21,388 nt of DNA from an uncultured Bilophila sp. (lineage in GTDB: Bacteria; Desulfobacterota; Desulfovibrionia; Desulfovibrionales; Desulfovibrionaceae): the NCBI GenBank assembly GCA_902373525.1, contig CABKMN010000039.1, positions 1-21,388 on the forward strand, given 5' to 3'. The notes under the pieces were generated by a model that was not told the DNA's origin, searched no databases, and was given only the letters and a program-made list of their open reading frames with translations. The position numbers and the translations under genes were made by a program. Positions 1-6,401 of this stretch are shown here, piece by piece (position 1 is the stretch's first letter; each line of letters starts with the position of its first letter).

Positions 1-3
1 GGT

Positions 4-58
4 TTGGGGAAGGGGGGGAGAAGCCCTTCTTCAGAAGGGTTCTCCCCCCCTTCCCCAA
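4..58 (-). terminator. Long G-rich/C-rich hairpin downstream of cbiC
   Basis: A 24-27 bp inverted repeat with a 2-nt loop (31-32) lies 48 bp after the cbiC stop codon. Its arms are 4-30 and 33-58, and the only irregularity is a one-base bulge beside the CCCTTCT/AGAAGGG core. The same core and bulge occur in the hairpin after nrdD (21338-21388). There is no T-run, so it is an atypical intrinsic terminator; it may act mainly as an mRNA 3' stabiliser or be a dispersed repeat. The flank between it and cbiC carries two tandem copies of GAAAGATTGGGG (minus-strand reading). Confidence 0.6.
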
Positions 59-105
59 TCTTTCCCCCAATCTTTCCGCAATGTTCCCGAAACCTTCCCC
101 GGCGT

Positions 106-747
106 TCATGCGCTCTCCATGACGGCGTGGAGGGTGGTGACGGCGAGGGCGCTGCCGCCGCGTCGGCCTTCGAGGACGATCTGGGGAACGTCGCAGCGGG
201 CGAGGAGTTCCTTGGATTCCACGACGTTGACGAACCCCACGGGCATCCCGACGACGAGGGCGGGACGCACGCCTTCCTCCTGAATGTACCGGGCGATGCG
301 GGCGAGCGCCAGCGGGGCGTTGCCGATGAGCACGATGCTCCCGTCGAGCAGGGGCCGCGCCTTTTCCGCCGCGCACAGGGCGCGGGTGCGGCCCTCGGCC
401 TTGGCCCGCGCGATGACGTCCGGGTCGCTGATGAAACAGTGCAGCCGCTCCGGGCCGTAGCCGGGGTTCAGCTTTCGCAGGCGCTCCACGGACAGGCCAG
501 CGCGTATCATCTTCGAATCGCAGAAGATCGGCGCGCCCGTCCGCAGCGCCCGCAAGCCGGAGCCGATGGCGTCGCGGCGGAACGCCAGCGTATCCGCAAT
601 CCGCAGGTCCGCCGTGGTGTGGATGAGCCGACGCGCCACCCGCCACTCCGGCGCGGGAAGTCTCGTATGGAGATCGCACTCCGATTCGATGACCCGAAAG
701 CTCTCCCGCTCGATTTCCATGCCGCTCAGATTCCAACGTATTTCCAT
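106..747 (-). CDS. cbiC: Precorrin-8X / cobalt-precorrin-8 methylmutase (CbiC/CobH)
   Basis: This enzyme moves the C-11 methyl group of (cobalt-)precorrin-8 to C-12, giving hydrogenobyrinic or cobyrinic acid; it is cytoplasmic. The 213-residue product has the family length. Visible family features are the N-terminal IERESFRVIESE helix, the catalytic histidine in RRLIHTTAD (residue 43, the same number as the known CobH catalytic His), CDSKMI near 76-81, GNAPLAL at 142-148, GMPVGFVN at 167-174 and GRRGGSALA at 194-202. I chose the ATG at 747 because GAGGA stands 5 nt before it and it gives the usual N-terminus. An in-frame ATG at 759 would add four residues and has only GGAG at 9 nt. It is last in this minus-strand cobalamin block but is separated from its neighbour by 540 bp, so it may have its own promoter. 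Confidence 0.95.
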   Translation of the reverse strand: MEIRWNLSGMEIERESFRVIESECDLHTRLPAPEWRVARRLIHTTADLRIADTLAFRRDAIGSGLRALRTGAPIFCDSKMIRAGLSVERLRKLNPGYGPERLHCFISDPDVIARAKAEGRTRALCAAEKARPLLDGSIVLIGNAPLALARIARYIQEEGVRPALVVGMPVGFVNVVESKELLARCDVPQIVLEGRRGGSALAVTTLHAVMESA

Positions 748-953
748 GCCGTTCCTCATAGCCTATGGCTCCGTCATAGGAACCGATGTTTATGTCCTTT
801 CAGCGAGATAGCGGATGCGGCTTCCCTCGTTGCAGCGCCCGCCGTCGAAAACGGAACATGCCGCAACGGCACCATGCTGTGGAAACGCATCGATCAAACC
901 CTGTGCCGGAGCCTGTCCTTCGGATTCCTCTTTTCCGCGAGCCTTGCTTCCTC

Positions 954-981
954 AGCCGTTCCCTTCGTCCGGGGAACGCCG
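954..981. repeat. Hairpin-forming direct repeat, copy 1
   Basis: The 28-bp unit has AGCCGTTCCC on the left and GGGGAACGCCG on the right, so GTTCCC/GGGAAC can fold around an 8-nt loop. The second copy starts 61 bp downstream. It resembles the palindromic CCTTCCCC-type units in the cbiK-cbiL gap and is probably the same broad class of extragenic repeat. Confidence 0.6.
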
Positions 982-1014
982 CGTACTGATCGAGCATGGC
1001 GTACCGGTTCGTCG

Positions 1015-1041
1015 AGCCGTTCCTTCGTCCGGGGAACGCCG
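1015..1041. repeat. Hairpin-forming direct repeat, copy 2
   Basis: This copy is identical to the one at 954-981 except that it lacks one C in the left arm (27 bp instead of 28). The two copies are separated by 33 bp of unrelated sequence. Confidence 0.6.
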
Positions 1042-1221
1042 GGACCCTGCGCCGGAATCGTCCTCTGATATTTTTATGCGTCCCGTGACCCGCCTGCCGA
1101 AACCGCCGCCCGCGCCCGCCTTCACCGTTCCCCCAACCGCAGCCGTCCGCGCACGAGGAACGCCGTGCAACAGTGATGCAATAAATACAAGCATGTTATG
1201 AGATGAAAAGGCGGCGTTTGG

Positions 1222-1262
1222 GGAAGAGGAGGGAACCCTTCCGAAAAAAGGGCCTCCCTTCC
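1222..1262 (-). terminator. Hairpin downstream of the membrane-protein gene
   Basis: This imperfect stem-loop lies about 30-70 bp after the stop codon at 1292-1294. CCCTT (1236-1240) pairs with AAGGG (1248-1252), GGAGG (1228-1232) pairs with CCTCC (1253-1257), and GGAA pairs with TTCC outside. Read in the gene direction it ends in CTTCCCCAAAC, the same flank found after the hairpins following cbiC and cbiK. It seems to be a more decayed member of that family. Confidence 0.5.
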
Positions 1263-1291
1263 GTTCGCCAATCTTTTCGTTCCCCCTTTCC

Positions 1292-2581
1292 TTAACTCAT
1301 ATATCTCATGACCGCAACGACCCCGGCGATGCCCGCGAGGGTGACGAGGAAGCGGGAAAGCTGCATGCCGAGCACGATGGTCAGGGCCACGGGCACGGGG
1401 AAGATGCCCAGCGCCGAGGGAAGGTTGCGGCGGAGCGTCCGAAAGGGGTTGCCCACCGCGCTCCCCACCAGCATCGCCAGCAGAATCTGCGCGTCGCCGA
1501 TCAGGCCCTCGGCCCGCAGATTCGCGGCCACCGCCGAGGACTGCACCAGCCCGCCCATCTGCGCCGCGACCACGGACAGCAGCTCGGCGGGGAACAGTTC
1601 CGCCGCCGTGTGCGGGAGCGCGTCCTCCCAGAACGCGAAGGCCCCGTTCTTGAGCAGCCATTCGATGCCGAGCATCAGCGGCAGGGTCATGCACACCATC
1701 CGGAAGAGCAGCGACAGCGAGCGGACGGCGGCCATGCCCACCGCCCCGGACCACGGCAGCGGCGCGGCGTCGGCCTTGGGCGGATCGACGCAGGCCGTGC
1801 CGCCGTGCCCGGAAACGTACCGGCGGTTCCAGAGCAGGACGCACGCCAGCACGAACAGCCCGCCCGTGAACTGCACCCCGAAATAGAGCGCGCCCGGCAG
1901 TCCGATGGCCCCGATCACCGGGTACATCACCCGGATGGAGTGCGAGACGTAGGCCAGATAACTGTTCGCCATGCCCCCGGCGATGAGCGCCGAGGTCCTG
2001 ATGCGGCCTTCCGCGTGGCTGCTGACCAGAATGCTGTTGGCGGCGGCGTTGGAACAGAGCGCCGTGGGCATGGCCAGCCCCACGATTTCCGGCAGGCGCG
2101 CCATGCGGGACAGGCGGCCCATCAGTCGGGCCAGCGCCATGTGCCAGCGCCGCGCCTCCATCAGCCCACCGAGGAACGACGCGAGGCCCACGATGGCGAA
2201 CAGGCGTCCGAACGTCTTGAGCTTCATGAAGATTTTTTTCGCGTCCGAAGCGTGGGCCGTGCGGGTTCCGTGGGACCGGGCCTCCCCGGCCCTGAGGGCC
2301 GTCGGAGCGTCCGGCGCGGCGGGATTGACGTCCGGCGCGGCGCGGCGCGCGTCCGGGGTCGCCTGCGGTGCAGGTCCCGCCCTGCGCGAAGCGGACGCCC
2401 CGGAAGGCTCGGGGGCGTCGGCGCGCGCGTCGAGGGCCGCCGAGACCGGAGGCGCGGCCCGCATCCGGCGGCTGTCGGCGGGCATGTGCAGGATGAGCCA
2501 GCACGATCCGGCCACGGCGAGGGCGAACCAGAGCAGGCGGCTCGGGCGTTTCCACGGCGGCGGAGGCGTGCGGCGCTTCAT
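1292..2581 (-). CDS. Multi-pass membrane protein, nucleoside-recognition (Gate)-like, in the B12 operon
   Basis: The 429-residue product has one hydrophobic segment near residues 16-33, an Ala/Pro/Arg-rich low-complexity linker of about 80 residues, then a core of about 7-8 predicted membrane helices from about 123 to the C-terminus. The motifs LPEIVGLAMPTALCSNAAAN (163-182) and SALIAGGMANSYLAYVSHS (197-215), followed later by VGSAVGNPFRTLRRNLPSA (372-390), resemble the nucleoside-recognition/Gate permease fold; this is recalled, not searched. Its ATG overlaps the cbiL stop as ATGA (2578-2581), which indicates translational coupling. That coupling and the upstream riboswitch suggest a role in cobalamin or cobalt handling, perhaps moving cobalt, a tetrapyrrole or an intermediate across the inner membrane. 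No substrate can be read from the sequence. The linker is unusual for the family. Confidence 0.8.
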   Translation of the reverse strand: MKRRTPPPPWKRPSRLLWFALAVAGSCWLILHMPADSRRMRAAPPVSAALDARADAPEPSGASASRRAGPAPQATPDARRAAPDVNPAAPDAPTALRAGEARSHGTRTAHASDAKKIFMKLKTFGRLFAIVGLASFLGGLMEARRWHMALARLMGRLSRMARLPEIVGLAMPTALCSNAAANSILVSSHAEGRIRTSALIAGGMANSYLAYVSHSIRVMYPVIGAIGLPGALYFGVQFTGGLFVLACVLLWNRRYVSGHGGTACVDPPKADAAPLPWSGAVGMAAVRSLSLLFRMVCMTLPLMLGIEWLLKNGAFAFWEDALPHTAAELFPAELLSVVAAQMGGLVQSSAVAANLRAEGLIGDAQILLAMLVGSAVGNPFRTLRRNLPSALGIFPVPVALTIVLGMQLSRFLVTLAGIAGVVAVMRYMS

Positions 2582-3279
2582 TGCTTTTTGACCATGATCA
2601 GCGAGAGGTATTCTTCCGGGCGTTCGCGGATGGCGTCCGGATCGGTGAGGAGGGTCTGCCCTTCCATCGTCAGATGTTCGCCGTAGAGGACTTCCACGTT
2701 CTCCTCGCGGGCCAGACGGTCGAGCAGGGCGGCGCGGCTGCGGTAGGTCTTGAGGAGGATGGTGGTGGAACCCTTGGGAAAGTCGAGGGACTCCGCCATG
2801 TCGGACCGGAACGAGGGGATCACCCGGAGCTGTTCGCCGTTTTCCACGAGCACGGTTTCGGCCTTGGCGGCGAGGGTGGCGAAGGAGGTGACGCCGGGGA
2901 CGATTTCCACCTCGACGCCGGGAATGGCCTTGCGGATGCGGTCCAGCACATAGCCGAACGTGCTGTAGGTCATGGCGTCTCCGAGGGTGGCGAAGGCACA
3001 GTCCCGCCCGGCGCGCAGTTCGTCGATGATGGCGTCGGCGTTGGCCTGCACCTGCGCCTCGCGGGTGGCCCTGTCGCGGGACATGCTGAACATCTGGAGC
3101 CGGATTTCCCCGCGCGGGCGGAGCGATTCCACCACCGAACGCGAAACGCTGCTCGACGCGTTCCGGGAGATCACGGTGAAGATCACGTCCGCCGAGCGCA
3201 GCACGTCCGCCGCCCGGAGGGTCAGGTACCGGGGATCGCCGGGGCCGATGCCCACGCCGTAGAGTTTGCCCGATTTCAT
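2578..3279 (-). CDS. cbiL: Precorrin-2 / cobalt-factor II C20-methyltransferase
   Basis: This enzyme transfers a methyl group from S-adenosylmethionine to C-20 of cobalt-factor II (precorrin-2) in the cytoplasm, the step after cobalt insertion by CbiK. The 233-residue product matches family length and has the tetrapyrrole methylase hallmarks: GVGIGPGDPRYLTLRA near 8-23, LGDAMTYSTFGY at 99-110, and EIVPGVTSFATLAAK at 125-139. I chose the ATG at 3279 because AAGGA stands 7 nt before it and the protein then starts as family members do (MKSGKLYGVGIGPGDP). The reading frame stays open back to 3561, but that stretch is repeat sequence. Its stop overlaps the start of the next gene. CobI is the name used in the aerobic pathway. 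Confidence 0.93.
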   Translation of the reverse strand: MKSGKLYGVGIGPGDPRYLTLRAADVLRSADVIFTVISRNASSSVSRSVVESLRPRGEIRLQMFSMSRDRATREAQVQANADAIIDELRAGRDCAFATLGDAMTYSTFGYVLDRIRKAIPGVEVEIVPGVTSFATLAAKAETVLVENGEQLRVIPSFRSDMAESLDFPKGSTTILLKTYRSRAALLDRLAREENVEVLYGEHLTMEGQTLLTDPDAIRERPEEYLSLIMVKKQ

Positions 3280-3352
3280 TGGAGTTCCTTGTGGGTTGAT
3301 GATGCGGGGAGGAGGAAATCCGGGGGAGGAAAATCTTCCCCCGACCAGCCCT

Positions 3353-3690
3353 CCTTCCCCGGAGTTTTTGACGTCGGCGAATCCCCTGTCGGGGGCCTTC
3401 CCCGTGGGAGCGGAAGATGAGGTTTCCCGTTCGCCGGCGGCCTGCGGACCTTCCCCGTGGGAGCCGAGGAGGCCCTCAAACGGAGAATCCGTCCGACAGA
3501 GAAAGAACCTTCCCCGAGGGAACGGAGGAGGTCGGAAAGCCTGGGACCTCGACCCGTTCATCGGCCTTCCCCGGAGAAGCGGGGGAGGCGGAAGGGGTTC
3601 TCATCGCAGTATGCGCAATGGACCTTCCCGTGGAGCGGGGAGGGGCTGTTGGGTGAAGCCGAAAGAGGAACCTTCCCCGTGGGCGCGCGC
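3353..3690. repeat. Irregular array of seven hairpin-forming CCTTCCCC repeats
   Basis: CCTTCCCC (once CCTTCCCG) starts at 3353, 3396, 3449, 3508, 3565, 3623 and 3671, giving intervals of 43, 53, 59, 57, 58 and 48 bp. Most copies continue as GTGGGAGCGG or GAGGGAACGGAGGAGG. The best ones fold into CCTTCCCC / GGGGGAGG stems, for example 3565-3588 and 3623-3643. The spacers differ from each other. The repeats are too degenerate for CRISPR and fit REP-like extragenic palindromes. Confidence 0.65.
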
Positions 3691-3827
3691 TTTTCTCGGC
3701 GGCCTGTTCCCGTTCGGCGGGAGGGCCGCCGTGCGGATGGAGCGGGGCCGTCCCGCTCAGGAAAGACGGGACGGCTTCGCGTTCGTGCGGGAGCGCGCCG
3801 GAAGGGGATACGATCATGGGTTTGGGG

Positions 3828-3849
3828 GAAGAAGGGGGGGCCCTTCTTC
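3828..3849 (-). terminator. Hairpin immediately after cbiK
   Basis: A perfect 9-bp stem, GAAGAAGGG / CCCTTCTTC, with a 4-nt loop begins one base after the cbiK stop codon. In the gene direction it is followed by CCCCCAAACC, as in the hairpins after cbiC and the membrane-protein gene. With no T-run it may reduce but not abolish read-through into cbiL, or protect the cbiK mRNA end. Confidence 0.5.
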
Positions 3850-3850
3850 G

Positions 3851-4720
3851 CTAATCGGCCTTCTTGGTGTTGGCGAGGTCGATGACGGCGTTGTCGGTGT
3901 GGCTGAGGAAGATGTCGCGGATGCCCTGAAGCTGCCCGAGGCCCTTGAGGTGCGGGACGGGCCGCATGCCTGCGGCCTTGATGCGGGAAGCCCACGAATC
4001 CTCGTCGGGACCGGCGAGGTCGTTGTTGGCGTGGTCGCCCGCAACGATCATGAAGGGCTGGAGGAACACGCGCTTGGCCCCGGAAGCCTTGAGCTGCGGC
4101 AGGACGTTGTCGAAGCTGTTGGCGCCTTCGACGGTCGCCAGCCAGACGTGGGGATCGGCCTTGTGGAAGGCGGCGGCTGCGGCGGCCATGATCAGATCGC
4201 CGGGGCCCCGGTCGTTGCCGTGGCCCATGAGCACGACGGCGTCGCCGGGCTTGCGGTCGGCGGGCAGGGAGGCCAGAACCACCTTGACCACGTCGTCGAG
4301 GTCCTTCTCGGAGACGAGCAGGGGATAGCCCACCTTTACGGTCTTGAACGTACCGGGATTCTTGGTGATGTTCTTGACGACCATGCGTTCGAGCTGGCTG
4401 TATTCCTCGGCGGGGGCGATGTGCAGGGACTGGATGCGCAGATCGGTCACGCCCAGCTTGGCCATTTCGTGCATCGCGGCGTTGACCGAGAGGACGGGCT
4501 TGCCTTCTCTGGCCAGCTTGTTGCGGATGATGTCGGACGTGAAGGCCAGCAGGACCGGCCCGTCCTTGCGCTGTGTGTAGCTCTGCTCGATGCCGTCGAT
4601 GGCCGGGCGGGCGCTCTCCATCGAGGTGCCGAAGGCCACCAACAGGGTCCCGCTCTTCGCGAAGGCGGGAACGGCGGCCAGCAGAAAGCACACCAGCAGG
4701 GCGGCGAAACGCGTTTTCAT
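3851..4720 (-). CDS. cbiK: Sirohydrochlorin cobaltochelatase, exported (CbiK)
   Basis: This class II chelatase inserts cobalt into sirohydrochlorin, the committed step of the anaerobic cobalamin route. The 289-residue product starts with a clear signal peptide: MKTR, a hydrophobic core, and AFA/KSG as the likely cleavage site near residue 22, so it should act in the periplasm. D. vulgaris has a characterised periplasmic homologue that binds heme. Visible motifs are LLVAFGTS (26-33), SLHIAPAEEY (98-107), MGHGND with His167, VEGANSF with Glu198, and QPFMIVAGDHANND with His230. The His-Glu-His set matches the metal-binding residues known for CbiK. I chose the ATG at 4720 over one six codons upstream because AAGGAG stands about 6 nt before it and the signal peptide then begins properly. 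It is the first gene after the cobalamin riboswitch. H100 could be a heme ligand, but that position is also broadly conserved. Confidence 0.95.
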   Translation of the reverse strand: MKTRFAALLVCFLLAAVPAFAKSGTLLVAFGTSMESARPAIDGIEQSYTQRKDGPVLLAFTSDIIRNKLAREGKPVLSVNAAMHEMAKLGVTDLRIQSLHIAPAEEYSQLERMVVKNITKNPGTFKTVKVGYPLLVSEKDLDDVVKVVLASLPADRKPGDAVVLMGHGNDRGPGDLIMAAAAAAFHKADPHVWLATVEGANSFDNVLPQLKASGAKRVFLQPFMIVAGDHANNDLAGPDEDSWASRIKAAGMRPVPHLKGLGQLQGIRDIFLSHTDNAVIDLANTKKAD

Positions 4721-4731
4721 GGCAACTCCTT

Positions 4732-4769
4732 GGTCCAATCACCGTGGACCGGACAGGGTGTTCCTGTCC
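4732..4769 (-). promoter_or_regulatory. Tandem hairpins between riboswitch and cbiK ribosome-binding site
   Basis: Two adjacent stem-loops link the aptamer to the cbiK start. The first is GGACAGG / CCTGTCC (4751-4769, 7 bp, 5-nt loop). The second is GGTCC / GGACC (4732-4750, 5 bp), ending 2 nt before AAGGAG. Neither has a T-run, so the platform probably controls translation or mRNA stability rather than intrinsic termination. Confidence 0.55.
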
Positions 4770-4778
4770 TCATGTGGA

Positions 4779-4937
4779 TTTCAGGCTGGTTTCCCGGCTT
4801 GAGGCTCTTCTTCCCCCGCGCCTTCCCGTGGCTTGCGTCACAGTGGCGGATTGCGGGGTCATCCCCTCTCACGGTTGCGGGTCAGCGTCGGTTTGAACGA
4901 ACTTCCCAATTATCCCGAAAGGTTCGGGCACCTGAAA
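4779..4937 (-). promoter_or_regulatory. Cobalamin (B12) riboswitch
   Basis: Read on the minus strand, the class landmarks occur in order: AGGTGCC at the 5' end (4933-4927), AAACCGACGCTGACCCGCAA (core, near 4896-4877), GCCACTG (about 4856-4850), and the B12-box-like AAGCCGGGAAACCAGCCTGA (about 4801-4782). The ends pair as P1: TTTCAGG (4937-4931) with CCTGAAA (4785-4779). The element ends 58 nt before the cbiK start, so coenzyme B12 should repress cbiK and, through read-through, cbiL and the membrane protein. I see no convincing -35/-10 upstream of it. Confidence 0.92.
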
Positions 4938-5331
4938 CGGTTGCGTGGATATGGCGTCCGGCGTCGCGCGAGGCTGCGGGCCGACGCCGCCGGGGACGGG
5001 ACCCCCGCCCGCCGGGACGCGGCGCGCCGTCTTCGGAAGGGCTTCCCGAGGGAAAGCCTTCCGGCGCGCTCCGGACGTTTTTCTTCGTACCCTACACGCG
5101 AGACGGCTTCAAGTCTTTTGAGAGCGGTGAGAAGGCGGAAGGCGGACGGACACCCGGGACAGCCCCCGAAGCCGGGCTTCCGGCGGGGCCTTCCTTCTCT
5201 GAGACGGGCGGCGGGCTTCCTTCGGGACACGGGCGGGAGCCCTCCGAACAGGTCGTCCTTGCCAGCGGCTTCCTTCAGGGCGCAGACGGGAGGAGATTGC
5301 CTTTGCGCGTCGGAAACGCTACACGTCCGGC
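4938..5331. other. Non-coding divergent region between the riboswitch and the XRE gene
   Basis: This region must hold the promoters for the leftward cobalamin operon and the rightward XRE gene. It is very GC-rich, and I find no strong sigma-70 sites. A long hairpin, CGGAAGG / CCTTCCG with an inner extension, spans 5034-5063. A weak TTGCCT-17-TACACG pair at 5297-5324 would start transcription at or near the XRE start codon. Confidence 0.4.
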
Positions 5332-6090
5332 ATGATCAGAAAGAACAGCGCGCTTGGCGGCAGGATTCAACAATGCCGCAGGGCTCTCGGCTTGTCGCAG
5401 GAGGAGCTTGCCCATCTCACCGGCGTTTCCCGCCAGTCCGTGACCAAGTGGGAAACCGGGCAGTCGGTCCCCGATCTCGCCCGGCTCGTCGTGCTTGCGG
5501 ACGTGCTCGGGGCGAGCCTCGATTTTCTGTTGCGCGACGCCCCGCCTTCCCAAACGGCGGGAGCGGCCCCGTTCGCCGCCCCGCGTCCGGGCGAGGAGGC
5601 CGCAGCCGGGATCGAGGCCGCACGGGCGGACGGGTCCGAGGGGGCTCGCCTTCTCGGTCCCCCGGCCTCAGGCGGAACAGACGAATCCGCATCCGACGCC
5701 TTCCCATCCCCGTGCAGGCGGACCGCGCCGGAATCCGCGCCCGCACCGGAAACTCCGGCGGGCCACGTTCCAGCGGGCGGCGCGGGAGGGCGCGCGCCCC
5801 GAAGGTGCCCGGTGCGGCGCATCGCGGCGACGAGCGGGGCGGTGTCCGCGGGCATCGGCCTTTCGGGATTGCTGGCCCTGTGGGTGCTGTCCGAGGCGTA
5901 CCCGGTGCGGCTCGCGGACTGGGACGGTACGCTCTACACGGGCGTGTGGGGATTCGTGCTCGTTCACGGGCTCCGCAGAGTGTTCTGGGCGGCCTGCGGG
6001 CTGTCGGCCTCGGGCGCGGCGCTGCTGGCCGGGGCGTGGGCGGCTACCCGGCGAGTTCGCCCCGCAGATACGGGAGCACGCGACCGCTGA
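5332..6090 (+). CDS. XRE-family regulator with C-terminal membrane segments
   Basis: The 252-residue protein has an N-terminal helix-turn-helix (about residues 10-66): IQQCRRALGLSQEELAHLTG, SRQSVTKWETGQSVP, then the family's LAxxLGxSLDFLL tail. Residues 70-160 are Ala/Pro/Gly-rich and probably disordered. Two hydrophobic stretches follow, about 165-189 and 216-239, so the DNA-binding domain is probably tethered to the membrane. Similar architectures occur in small Gram-positive and gut-anaerobe regulators. The target is unknown. It lies divergent to the cobalamin operon and convergent to the adhesin gene. The ATG has no Shine-Dalgarno sequence; the GGAGGAG at 5289-5295 is too far upstream and fits no in-frame standard start. 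The start is therefore uncertain by a few residues. Confidence 0.8.
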   Translation: MIRKNSALGGRIQQCRRALGLSQEELAHLTGVSRQSVTKWETGQSVPDLARLVVLADVLGASLDFLLRDAPPSQTAGAAPFAAPRPGEEAAAGIEAARADGSEGARLLGPPASGGTDESASDAFPSPCRRTAPESAPAPETPAGHVPAGGAGGRAPRRCPVRRIAATSGAVSAGIGLSGLLALWVLSEAYPVRLADWDGTLYTGVWGFVLVHGLRRVFWAACGLSASGAALLAGAWAATRRVRPADTGARDR

Positions 6091-6273
6091 TGCGTACGGC
6101 GTCGTCGGTGAGGGTGCCGCCGAGGGTGCCGCCGCGCGGGGAGGCCGGCGGGCGATGACGACTTTTTTGCCGAGGCGTTCGGCCCGGAAGGGGCCCCGCC
6201 GCCGTGTGATCCTCGTGTGAGCGGTGCGCGGGGTGCGGAACGGAAGCCCCGGCGGATTTCGGACAGGCCATTG

Positions 6274-6310
6274 AAAAGCCCCTCCCGGTATGGTGCCGGG
6301 AGGGGCTTTT
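6274..6310. terminator. Bidirectional intrinsic terminator between the XRE and adhesin genes
   Basis: A perfect 15-bp stem, AAAAGCCCCTCCCGG / CCGGGAGGGGCTTTT, encloses a 7-nt loop. It carries A4 on one side and T4 on the other, so it can work in both directions. It lies 184 bp after the XRE stop and 92 bp after the adhesin stop, between two convergent genes. Confidence 0.9.
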
Positions 6311-6401
6311 GTCGGCGCATGGTTGCCGCGTCGGGGCGGGTCATGCGTGGTTGTTCGGTGCCGTTGCGCCGGAGCGCGCCGCGTCGGGGCCGCGCCGGGG
6401 G

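Larger units (their letters stand above)
748..1291. other. Non-coding gap between cbiC and the membrane-protein gene
   Basis: I see no convincing gene here on either strand; the open frames are short, Arg-rich and match no family I recognise. The gap contains a pair of 27-28 bp direct repeats (954-981 and 1015-1041), an A/T-rich patch at 1170-1210 that could hold a weak cbiC promoter, and the hairpin after the membrane-protein gene at 1222-1262. No second cobalamin riboswitch signature (B12 box or GCCACTG element) is visible. Confidence 0.6.
3280..3850. other. Repeat-rich non-coding gap between cbiK and cbiL
   Basis: This 571-bp stretch separates two genes that should share one transcript. 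I find no gene in it. It holds an irregular array of palindromic CCTTCCCC units (3353-3690), further GC-rich inverted repeats around 3690-3800, and the hairpin just after cbiK. In D. vulgaris, as I recall, ABC transporter genes lie between cbiK and cbiL; no transporter remnant is recognisable here. Confidence 0.6.

Noticed and set aside
4..1068. A 354-codon plus-strand frame over cbiC
   Set aside because: It begins inside a hairpin and runs antisense to cbiC, and the sequence is compositionally biased without domains.
1170..1210. Clear cbiC promoter in the A/T-rich patch
   Set aside because: Only weak partial matches to -35 and -10 hexamers are present, so no promoter is called.
3280..3561. 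N-terminal extension of cbiL
   Set aside because: The frame is open, but the extra 94 residues come from repeat sequence; the ATG at 3279 has a good ribosome-binding site and gives the family N-terminus.
3353..3690. CRISPR array
   Set aside because: The repeated units vary in sequence and spacing (43-59 bp) and no cas genes are present, so REP-like palindromes fit better.
3266..5335. A 689-codon plus-strand frame across cbiK and its riboswitch
   Set aside because: It is antisense to a well-supported gene and a riboswitch and shows only low-complexity Gly/Arg-rich sequence.
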